Under the pieces are notes generated by a model, which was not told the DNA's origin, ran no database searches, and worked only from the letters and a program-made list of their open reading frames with translations. Below, piece by piece: positions 57,359 through 64,000 of a stretch of 64,000 nt of DNA. The first letter of the stretch is position 1, and each line of letters begins with the position of its first letter. Source of the stretch: Paraburkholderia bryophila (GTDB taxonomy: Bacteria; Pseudomonadota; Gammaproteobacteria; Burkholderiales; Burkholderiaceae); contig NZ_JACCAS010000001.1 in NCBI RefSeq assembly GCF_013409255.1, positions 4,030,001 to 4,094,000 on the forward strand. The letters are read 5' to 3'. The position numbers were made by a program, and so were the translations under genes.

Positions 57359-57665
57359 CGACTTCCCTCGAGACGTGACACCGGCTTCGCTCGCCGGCGC
57401 ACAGCCGAAGCTCGCCGGCCGTCTCATTGAAGGCAGGTTTCTAGTCGGCCAGACCGACGAGGAGCGCTACGAGCGATGGGACGTGTGTGAAGACCTAGCG
57501 CAGCAGCTTGTCGCCAAGGCTCAGAACGACGCAGCCAAATTTCCGCAGAATTCGCACGATGTGACGCTGCGGCGCATAAGACGCGCTATCGAAGGCAAAG
57601 GATGGATGACGGTCGTCGAATGTGATTGGTTGATGGTGCGCTTGCAGACGTTACTGGGCTGGTAG
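57342..57665 (+). CDS. 107-residue protein with GAQPKL motif
   Basis: The ATG at 57342 overlaps the preceding gene. The product starts RNVPDDFPRDVTPASLAGAQPKLAGR and has ERYERWDVCEDLAQQLVAKA then VTLRRIRRAIEGKGW. I recall similar small proteins in genomic islands. The SLAGAQPKL string resembles the HipA substrate-loop signature, but no kinase domain is present. Function unknown. Confidence 0.65.
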   Translation: MRNVPDDFPRDVTPASLAGAQPKLAGRLIEGRFLVGQTDEERYERWDVCEDLAQQLVAKAQNDAAKFPQNSHDVTLRRIRRAIEGKGWMTVVECDWLMVRLQTLLGW

Positions 57666-57736
57666 CAATCATTTGAAAACGGGCTCGAAGGTGCATCGAC
57701 TTTTTGCCAGCGTGGACCGATAGCTTGCGTGTTTGA

Positions 57737-57868
57737 CTACGCCAGCACTCCCCCTGTTTCCATCAGGATAGACGTCAACCAGGCCATGACCGCCACGAAG
57801 GTGCGACGATGCTTGAAGTTGAGCATGCTCGTGTTGTAGCGAGCGGCTTCTCCTCGACATTCGGCCAT
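57737..57868 (-). other. possible 43-residue minus-strand frame
   Basis: An ATG-initiated frame on the minus strand reads ARYNTSMLNFKHRRTFVAVM and ends in a hydrophobic stretch (AWLTSILMETGGVLA). It has no Shine-Dalgarno sequence. It could be a remnant of a larger gene rather than a working gene. Confidence 0.25.
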
Positions 57869-57927
57869 TCGTGGTGAGCTTACAGACGACGTTTTAGTCG
57901 CTGCCATCAAAGTGCTGGAGGTTGCTT

Positions 57928-58320
57928 ATGCCACTTGAAATATCGTTTTACGATGGCGAGTATTACGGCGACCGCCCTGCGCCAACGCACTTGTGCAGTA
58001 TTGAAGGCAGCGTTGTGCCCGATGACCGGCCGCCCTTTGATACTCTGGAAGAGGCCTTAAGGCTGCTCGAGATGTGTGCCGACAAATACAGCACGCCTCG
58101 TCCGCGCGACACGTGCTTCTCGGTGTTTATTGGTCGCAAAATTGGCGATACGCTTAAGCCGCTGGCACGGCTTTACGTGTATGCCCGTGATGGGTTTGCA
58201 AGTGCAGGGGTAGTTGGCTTGGGCCCTAGATGGGACACCGAGCCTGTCTTGTACTCGCCGGATGACGATGTCGTGACGATTGTGCTCAAAGTTTTCGCCA
58301 AGCTTTACGACCAGCGTTAG
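57928..58320 (+). CDS. shared-domain protein C (unknown)
   Basis: The ATG at 57928 has GGAGG upstream and gives 130 residues. It shows ISFYDGEYYGDRPAP, FDTLEEALRLLEM, TCFSVFIGRK and a C-terminal DDDVVTIVLKVFAKL, the same order as domains A and B. It is separated from the operon by 262 bases and may have its own promoter. No catalytic residues are apparent. Confidence 0.65.
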   Translation: MPLEISFYDGEYYGDRPAPTHLCSIEGSVVPDDRPPFDTLEEALRLLEMCADKYSTPRPRDTCFSVFIGRKIGDTLKPLARLYVYARDGFASAGVVGLGPRWDTEPVLYSPDDDVVTIVLKVFAKLYDQR

Positions 58321-59115
58321 CTGTCTACGCTTGCGCAGTCGCGAGTCAGTTCAGTGCGACGCGCCGTAAAGGTCGCCCCAGACGACCGCCGCTGCGACTA
58401 CCGACGCGTTGTTCGGCACGTTTGGCGTCTCTTTCGTTTTGTGCCGAAGATACTTTGAAATCAACCCGTTGTGGATGCTTCGATGCAATGGCTATTGCTC
58501 GCAGGGTGTTCGCGGCCGGGCTGCCTCAGTGAGCAGCGCTAAATTCAGCCAAAGTCCCTGAGCAGTCCCGCAATCCCCAAGTCTTCATCGATTTGGTTCC
58601 CAATGCAGGCCTCTTGATGTAAGGCGCACGGAAGCGCGCCGCTCAGCCATCGAACGACTTCGTCAGGTTGGTTTCAGGCATGTGTACTGGGGATTTTTAG
58701 CATCCTTCGTGTCGCGGCATTCGTCCGTGATTTCACCCACCCCGACCGGAACGCGGACGCTTTCCGGCAGACCTTGCCGCGAGAGTGAAATCGGCCCCGT
58801 ATCCATGGCGTTGTAGCGAGACAGCAGGTTGACGGCGGTCAGTGCGATGAAACCAGGAACGCGGAAGGGGCGTGCGTTTTAGCAGCCGCGTCAAGTGTTG
58901 CTACCGGTACTACATGCACGCCCGTAGGTCAGATGCCCCCAGTCCTGAAAAATTTTCAGGCTTTTCCTGGCCGCGCTTTGGCGCAGAAGTACCGGTGTGC
59001 CGTCGTCTCTCCCCATTGCTCATGGCGACATGACAAGTAGATGGGGCAAATAGAAGGTTGGATGCCGGGATGAATTGCGACCCTCCTGGACTGCGAAGTC
59101 ATTCTGCTCACAAAC
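58321..59115. other. accessory-block tail with a decayed minus-strand frame
   Basis: This stretch has no intact gene. On the minus strand from 58869 to 58663 a frame of 68 codons, ended by TGA, reads GFIALTAVNLLSRYNAMDT and later SLSRQGLPESVRVPVGVG, with protein-like composition but no start (TAA lies just upstream). It is probably the tail of a lost gene. Nothing else was recognised. Confidence 0.35.
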
Positions 59116-59136
59116 AATATATATTTATATATAATA
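59116..59136. promoter_or_regulatory. AT-rich imperfect palindrome, probable BigR-type operator
   Basis: A 21-base run of alternating A and T, ATATATATTTATATATAA at its heart, lies 28 bases before the ArsR-type gene and overlaps its likely -10. BigR operators are TA-rich imperfect palindromes of this kind, so autoregulation is expected. Confidence 0.7.
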
Positions 59137-59163
59137 AAGGTATGTGAAATATAGGATGGCAAA

Positions 59164-59481
59164 ATGAGGAAAAAGGCAAGTCCAATTGACCTGTCGGAGA
59201 TGCAGGCCTCGGCGAAGAAGGCCTGTGCGCTGCTGAAGGTGCTGGCTAATCCTGACCGGTTGTTGCTGATGTGCCAGTTATCCCAAGGCGAGTTGTGCGT
59301 GAGCGACCTGGAAGAGCAGTTGGGCATACGTCAGCCCACACTCTCCCAGCAGCTCGGCGTGCTTCGCGACAACGAGCTCGTGCAAACACGCCGGGAGGGC
59401 AAAAGCATCTTCTATTCCATCGCGAGCATGGAAGCGATTGCAGTCATGAACGTGCTGTACGACCAGTTTTGCGCCCAATGA
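59164..59481 (+). CDS. persulfide-sensing ArsR-family repressor (BigR/SqrR type)
   Basis: The 105-residue winged-helix protein shows LANPDRLLLMCQLSQGELCV and IRQPTLSQQLGVLRDNELVQ. Cys37 and Cys103 are 66 residues apart, the spacing of the two sensor Cys in BigR and SqrR. Two YeeE/YedE genes follow, as in bigR-type operons, and an AT-rich operator precedes it. It should derepress in response to sulfide or persulfide. Confidence 0.85.
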   Translation: MRKKASPIDLSEMQASAKKACALLKVLANPDRLLLMCQLSQGELCVSDLEEQLGIRQPTLSQQLGVLRDNELVQTRREGKSIFYSIASMEAIAVMNVLYDQFCAQ

Positions 59482-59496
59482 AGATGAGAGGGGACC

Positions 59497-59931
59497 ATGT
59501 CGATTGATATCGCGAGTTTCACGCCGGGCCTGTCACTGACTGGCGGCATGGTGATTGGCGGCGCAGCTGCTGTGCTGGTTCTCTTCAACGGGCGTATCGC
59601 CGGCATCAGCGGCATTCTCGGTGGCCTCCTCAACATGCCACAGAAAGACGCGGGATGGCGTGTCGGCTTCATTGCGGGGCTTGTCGGGGCTCCCGTCCTG
59701 GCAGGCTTGCTGGGTCACCCGATAGCGCCTGATATCCACGCTGGGTGGAGCGAAATACTTGTTGCCGGCTTTCTGGTCGGCATCGGCACGCGTTACGCGA
59801 GCGGTTGCACAAGCGGGCACGGTGTCTGTGGCATCTCGCGAGGGTCCGTCCGGTCGCTTGTTGCGACGGCGACATTCATGGCAAGCGGTTCTCTGACCGT
59901 GTTCGTGTCCAGACATCTGCTGGGAGGTTGA
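59497..59931 (+). CDS. YeeE/YedE sulfur-transport protein, first half
   Basis: The 144-residue membrane protein has four spans. It contains TRYASGCTSGHGVCGISR, with Cys residues in the conserved loop, typical of the YeeE/YedE (sulf_transp) family that moves thiosulfate or other sulfur compounds. It starts 15 bases after the repressor gene and is followed by a homologous half at 59933. Confidence 0.85.
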   Translation: MSIDIASFTPGLSLTGGMVIGGAAAVLVLFNGRIAGISGILGGLLNMPQKDAGWRVGFIAGLVGAPVLAGLLGHPIAPDIHAGWSEILVAGFLVGIGTRYASGCTSGHGVCGISRGSVRSLVATATFMASGSLTVFVSRHLLGG

Positions 59932-59932
59932 C

Positions 59933-60364
59933 ATGGGTTTGCTCACAGCCTTGCTTTCAGGGCTTCTGTTTGGCGTTGGCCTGATGGTGTCCGGCATGGC
60001 CAATCCGGCGAAGGTGCTCGGATTTCTCGACATCGCGGGGCGATGGGACCCGTCACTTGCATTCGTGATGGTCGGGGCGATAGCCATCGGCTCGTTTGCA
60101 TTCCTGTTTGCAAAACGCCGCAAGAAATCCCTGCTGGGTTTGCCCATGCAGATTCCCGCCAGCACCAACGTGACGTTGAGACTCGTACTGGGAAGCGCTG
60201 CGTTCGGCGTCGGCTGGGGGCTTGCAGGGTTCTGCCCGGGACCCGCGCTGGTCGCACTGGGCGCTGGCTTTCCGAAGGCGTGGGGATTTGTGGCCGCGAT
60301 GCTCGCCGGCATGATTGTGTTCGAGTTAATTGAGCGCGCGAAGCTGGGTTGGCAGCAAGCGTGA
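59933..60364 (+). CDS. YeeE/YedE sulfur-transport protein, second half
   Basis: The 143-residue product starts one base after the previous stop. It has four spans and the conserved GVGLMVSGMANPAKVLGFLD and GWGLAGFCPGPAL motifs, the latter with the family Cys. Together the two halves correspond to the pmpA/pmpB pair of sulfide-responsive operons and to the larger single-chain YeeE of other bacteria. Confidence 0.85.
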   Translation: MGLLTALLSGLLFGVGLMVSGMANPAKVLGFLDIAGRWDPSLAFVMVGAIAIGSFAFLFAKRRKKSLLGLPMQIPASTNVTLRLVLGSAAFGVGWGLAGFCPGPALVALGAGFPKAWGFVAAMLAGMIVFELIERAKLGWQQA

Positions 60365-60521
60365 GGGGCTGCGAGGGCTCTCTTGGACGCGGACCAAGGG
60401 ACGGCGCGATATCAACAACCGCAGGGTAACAGGCGCGAATCGTACGTGCTGGCAACCCGCAGTTCGTACTGGGCATGCTTACGGCAAACAAGTGGAGCCT
60501 GTTTGCTAGCTAAATTCGCTG

Positions 60522-60887
60522 TCATCGGTCTTCAATCAGCCGGATGATGTCTTCCAGTGTGACCGGCTTCGTTACGTGCAAGTCAAAGCCTGCGGCTTTT
60601 GCCTGTTGAACATCTGATGTGCTGCCCGAGCCGCTTAACGCAATCAATCGGGTTCCGGCAAGCGACGGGCTTCCTCTCAATTTCGCCGCCAGTTGACGGC
60701 CGCTCATCTTTGGCATGCGCTCATCAATCAAAGCGACGTCCGGGATAAATGACTCAACAACCTTCAGCGCTGTGGCACCGTCGCAGGCCAGGCGGACTTC
60801 GTAACCTTCGAGTTCCAGTAACATCGACAAAGCTTCGACGACATCCAACTGGTCGTCAACAAGCAGGATTCTTTTTTGAATAGACAT
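60522..60887 (-). CDS. single-domain response regulator
   Basis: The ATG at 60887 gives 121 residues: receiver domain only, RILLVDDQLDVVEAL, acceptor Asp in VALIDERMPKMSG, Thr/Ser near ALSGSG, and Lys in HVTKPV. It lies 148 bases after the hybrid kinase on the same strand, probably as its partner in a phosphorelay. No output domain is present. Confidence 0.9.
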   Translation of the reverse strand: MSIQKRILLVDDQLDVVEALSMLLELEGYEVRLACDGATALKVVESFIPDVALIDERMPKMSGRQLAAKLRGSPSLAGTRLIALSGSGSTSDVQQAKAAGFDLHVTKPVTLEDIIRLIEDR

Positions 60888-61035
60888 GGTGACTTTTCGA
60901 ACCGGAGGACATGGATTGATTCTGGTGCAGTTGACAACGGTACGGTTTCGCGGTTTGCCAAGGTGTCCGGATGCCTTGTATGAGCCAACCTGGACCAGGC
61001 AATCGACGCCCCGACGATGACTACGTTCATTCAAA

Positions 61036-62607
61036 TTATCGCAATACAACGCTTGCGAGCAAAGTGACCAGCTTACTCGACTCAACCGGTTTTCCGATAT
61101 GGCCGTCGAAGCCCGCTGCGTGGGCGCGAAGTCTGTCCTCTTCGCGAGCGAATGCAGTCAGTGCAAACGCCGGTGTCTTTATCCCGTTGTTGCGGAGTGA
61201 GGCAACAAACTGGTATCCGTCTTCATCAGGCATGCTGATGTCAGAGAAAATTGCATCGACCGTGTGGCGCGCAAGAATCTCACGTGCATCTTGGGCTGAC
61301 GCAGCCGCATAAACCGTAAGATTCTCATGCCGGAGGATTAGAGAAAGTGCCTCCAGTGAATCTACGTCATCGTCAACCAGAAGGACTGACAAGTTGCCTG
61401 AGGACACGCTAACGCTGTCTGTGCCGACAGATGCGTCATCCGGCGGCATCGCAGATACGATTGTTGGCAACGTGACCGTGAATCTGGAACCGAGCCCGGG
61501 GCCGTCGCTTTCCGCAATGATAGTGCCTCCGTGCATCACGACCAACTTGCGCGCAATCGCCAGTCCGAGCCCCAGGCCGCCATGCCTGCGTGTCGTGGAC
61601 CCATCGACCTGTTCGAACGCGGTGAATATCCTGTCGAGAAAAGGCGCAGGGATTCCTTCTCCGGTATCCGCCACACAGACCTTGACCTCGTTGTTTTCTT
61701 CCCAGACTGATACTGTGACTGTGCCGCTCGGGGCTGTGTACCTCAGGGCGTTGCTGAGGATGTTGCCAAATACCTGACGCAGGCGCTGCCTGTCACCCGA
61801 GACAAAAGCCGTCGCGCCCAGGCGGCGAACAATGTTTATATTCCTGTGTGCGGCGAGTGGCTCGATTGCCTGAAGTTCGACTTCAAGAACGTGCGCGGGC
61901 AAGACGTCTTCCCGGTGTATCTCGAGCTTGCCGGCGGCGATGCGACCGGTATCAAGTAAATCATCGACGAGGCGTGTCTGTGATGCGATATTGCGCCGGA
62001 TAACCGCGATGCAATGGCTGACGAAAGCGGGCTCACCGACGCGCCGTTCGAGCAGCTCTGTCCACATCTGTATAGCGGTTAAGGGTGTGCGGAGTTCATG
62101 AGACACAGTTGCAATGAACGTGTCCTTCAGCGCATTGGCAAGTTCGGCATCGCGTCGCAGCAACTGCTCGTGCTCGAGCAGCCGGTTACGCTCCCGCTCA
62201 AGGCGTTTCTGGGCCGAAATGTCGATAGTGATACCGTCGAAGCGAACCGGCTGGCCCGCGTCATCGTAGCGGGGGCGGCCTTTGGCTCTTATCCACCGGA
62301 TTTCACCCGCCGGTGAAAGTGCCCGGTACTCGATGTCGTAACCGGTACCGTCGAAAACGGCGGCTTCTACGGCAGCGCGCGTGCGTTCACGGTCATCCGG
62401 ATGCAGCCTTGAATAGAACAGTTCAAAATCGACCTCAGCGTCCGGATGCACCCAGAAATGTTCGGCGCATTTCGCGTTCCAGTAAATTTGCTTCATCGGA
62501 ACGGGCACATAGAACGTACCAATCTCGGCGGCTTCAATGGCAAGCGCCAGCCGCTCATTGAGCTCTGTTGCTGATTCCAATGACGAATCTGTACCCGGTG
62601 CTGGCAT
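61036..62607 (-). CDS. PAS hybrid sensor histidine kinase
   Basis: The ATG at 62607 gives 523 residues; the frame is open upstream to 62802, but that part is not conserved. A PAS fold covers about 18-140 (RLALAIEAAEIGTFY, then GEIRWIRAKGRP), then the HisKA domain with the phospho-His in VSHELRTPL, the HATPase with DTGEGIP and GGLGLGLAIARK, and a C-terminal receiver with acceptor Asp in FSDISMPDEDG. There is no membrane segment, so the sensor is cytoplasmic. Confidence 0.92.
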   Translation of the reverse strand: MPAPGTDSSLESATELNERLALAIEAAEIGTFYVPVPMKQIYWNAKCAEHFWVHPDAEVDFELFYSRLHPDDRERTRAAVEAAVFDGTGYDIEYRALSPAGEIRWIRAKGRPRYDDAGQPVRFDGITIDISAQKRLERERNRLLEHEQLLRRDAELANALKDTFIATVSHELRTPLTAIQMWTELLERRVGEPAFVSHCIAVIRRNIASQTRLVDDLLDTGRIAAGKLEIHREDVLPAHVLEVELQAIEPLAAHRNINIVRRLGATAFVSGDRQRLRQVFGNILSNALRYTAPSGTVTVSVWEENNEVKVCVADTGEGIPAPFLDRIFTAFEQVDGSTTRRHGGLGLGLAIARKLVVMHGGTIIAESDGPGLGSRFTVTLPTIVSAMPPDDASVGTDSVSVSSGNLSVLLVDDDVDSLEALSLILRHENLTVYAAASAQDAREILARHTVDAIFSDISMPDEDGYQFVASLRNNGIKTPAFALTAFAREEDRLRAHAAGFDGHIGKPVESSKLVTLLASVVLR

Positions 62608-62960
62608 CTTCTTTTCTACCCCTTGAGGGTGCGCTCGTTCAGTCTTGCTTGCTCCGCCGAAGCATGTGTTTTTTAGCCTGTTGGCTGGTCTCGACCAATC
62701 CGCAGACGCCGAGGTCGCGAGACGTGACGCGAGCCATGTACGTTCAGTACGACGATGCTGGGTCCGTAGTGTTCGTTGCGGCGACCGCAGCCTTTCCTCC
62801 ATTTCGGGAAGAATGATGCACGTGCTCGATATTTACAAGCTGCCGCGGCTCTGGTGACATCACGTCGTCGCCTGAGGTCTGCATGAGCACCGAGCGCTTC
62901 CGGTAGCCGATGGCAGCAATGGCGTGTATGCAGGCATTGGTGACTTATATAGCCAGACTG

Positions 62961-63278
62961 CTACGCGGTCGGACATCCGCCCGGCGTAGCCGGCTTTTGA
63001 GAGCGTGACTTTGCCGTCTCGGCTTCCAGTCCGTAGATTTTGAGAACCTGGTCAAGGACACCCGCGCGCTTCCATTGCAGTTGCTTGATATAACACGTCT
63101 GCTCCGGCGGAAAGGACGCCGGCAGATGGTGCCATTTTTCGCCGTTGACGTGGACCCAGAGCACTGCGTCAAGAATTTGCCTGGCTGGCCGGGCAGGACG
63201 TCCGAATCGGGGAATTGCATCTTCCGGGAACAGGTGAGCAACCCGGGACCAGTCTTCATCGCTTAAAGGAACGTTCAT
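62961..63278 (-). CDS. IS5-type N-terminal transposase domain, stand-alone
   Basis: The 105-residue product matches the N-terminal DUF4096 domain of IS5-like transposases: LSDEDWSRVAHLFPED, GRPARPARQILDAVLWVHVN, WHHLPASFPPEQ and WKRAGVLDQVLK. No DDE catalytic domain follows; the C-terminus is only a short basic tail. It is either the remnant of an IS element or a domesticated DNA-binding protein. No inverted repeats were found. Confidence 0.75.
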   Translation of the reverse strand: MNVPLSDEDWSRVAHLFPEDAIPRFGRPARPARQILDAVLWVHVNGEKWHHLPASFPPEQTCYIKQLQWKRAGVLDQVLKIYGLEAETAKSRSQKPATPGGCPTA

Positions 63279-63532
63279 AGCCGTAGTCTGAGGTCATATT
63301 GCAGATTTTACGGAGCGCCTTCCCTCCCGTTCAAATCGATTGCATAGCGCCTGGAACGGGATGGCCTACTTGTCAGGAGATACGCAGGGGCATCGAAAAC
63401 GGATGCGCTTAAATTTTGCACAGGCCGGTCACAGCTACTTGATGGACGCCACGGAAGAGCCGTCTGCTGCGGCAGTCGTCAACAGTTTGCAGGACATCAG
63501 TGTGCGTGCCGGAAGCCTCAAACCGGCGTTGG

Positions 63533-63943
63533 CTATCCGCCTTGGCGACGCTTACCGTTGATGAGCTGAAGCCTTATGCGGCGGGCCTTCTGCTCGTCTT
63601 CGCATAGCTGTCTTGCTGTGGTCAGAAAGAGTTCGAGCGAGCACGGTTTCCGAAGAAAAGCGTTCCAGAGAGCGTCGTCGGGCAGCGCATGGACAGAACT
63701 GTGAACGACGATTGGAAGGCTTGCCAAGCGGGGCTGCAGTCGCATCTGACGACACAACTCTGCTCCGCCCATAACAGGCATTGTCCAGTCAGTAATCACA
63801 AGGTGCGGGAGATGCTCTGCGAGACTTGCAAGCGCTGCGCGACCGTTGTGCGCACATCTGACGTCGTATCCCTCAGACTCCAAGATAAGCGACCAGGCGG
63901 TGCTGACATCAGGCTCATCGTCTACAAGAAGTATCGAGTACAT
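63533..63943 (-). CDS. single-domain response regulator (second)
   Basis: The 136-residue product is a receiver domain with a short basic tail: YSILLVDDEPDVSTAW, acceptor Asp in VITDWTMPVMGG, Lys in FLRKPCS. It is distinct from the one at 60.5 kb. No kinase is adjacent on this side; a partner may lie to the right of the window. Confidence 0.9.
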   Translation of the reverse strand: MYSILLVDDEPDVSTAWSLILESEGYDVRCAHNGRAALASLAEHLPHLVITDWTMPVMGGAELCRQMRLQPRLASLPIVVHSSVHALPDDALWNAFLRKPCSLELFLTTARQLCEDEQKARRIRLQLINGKRRQGG

Positions 63944-64000
63944 TTCGCAAATCTTTAACTAGCCCGACGCATCTTTTATCGGCTGAACAGCCTGGTTCCG

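Noticed and set aside
63340..63561. Frame of 73 codons on the + strand
   Set aside because: It overlaps the end of the response regulator gene, has no Shine-Dalgarno sequence and no recognisable motif.

Overview
The window is GC-rich chromosomal DNA that reads as a beta-proteobacterium of the Burkholderia/Paraburkholderia group. The evidence is the gene order fabH-fabD-fabG-acpP-fabF, rpoE-rseA-rseB-mucD-lepA-lepB-rnc-era-recO-pdxJ-acpS-nagZ, the arginine-type EF-P next to its EarP rhamnosyltransferase, and the style of the proteins. This was judged from the sequence alone; no database search was run.

Core block, 1-17.8 kb (+ strand): the window opens inside fabH, exactly at its active-site Cys codon. 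The type II fatty-acid synthesis genes follow, then a terminator. Next come the sigma-E envelope-stress module (RpoE, anti-sigma RseA, RseB, periplasmic protease MucD) and a long run of housekeeping genes: LepA, signal peptidase, RNase III, Era, RecO, PdxJ, AcpS and NagZ. Several of these carry non-standard low-complexity tails or inserts (RNase III, AcpS, RecO, and later UvrC). An IS1182-like element (17.85-19.46 kb) sits inside a palindromic bidirectional terminator after nagZ and has duplicated it.

Middle block, 19.5-49.4 kb: a sigma-54 activator with a variant GAFNGA loop, CsbD, a GDSL lipase, efp/earP, uvrC, pgsA, a tRNA operon (Gly-Gly-Cys), a degraded SGNH/discoidin gene, a secreted hydrolase with duplicated C-terminal repeats, a TraB-like protein, a GAF-GGDEF cyclase, an ElaA-like acetyltransferase, a copper-chaperone operon (SCO, PCuAC, CtaG), trehalose synthesis genes (otsB, otsA), two ABC exporters, a GT4 glycosyltransferase, membrane proteins, tRNA-Val, dnaQ and an rnhA that has lost its first exon-equivalent catalytic segment.

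Accessory block, about 49.4-58.9 kb: the core stops abruptly inside rnhA, just before the GNPG codons. Beside the break lie two back-to-back hairpins. Base composition then falls and codon use changes. The block holds a roughly 1,100-residue SF2 helicase with a probable C-terminal PD-(D/E)XK nuclease, AlpA-like and XRE regulators with clear operator-like repeats, and a compact operon of unrecognised small proteins. Three of these share one roughly 130-residue domain, and a 38-residue membrane peptide is nested between two of them. This looks like a genomic-island cargo or defence locus. No integrase is visible, so the far end probably lies outside the window.

Right block, 58.9-64 kb: a BigR/SqrR-type persulfide-sensing ArsR repressor with an AT-rich operator and two YeeE/YedE sulfur-transport genes, then a PAS hybrid histidine kinase with a single-domain response regulator, an orphan IS5-type N-terminal domain gene and another single-domain response regulator.
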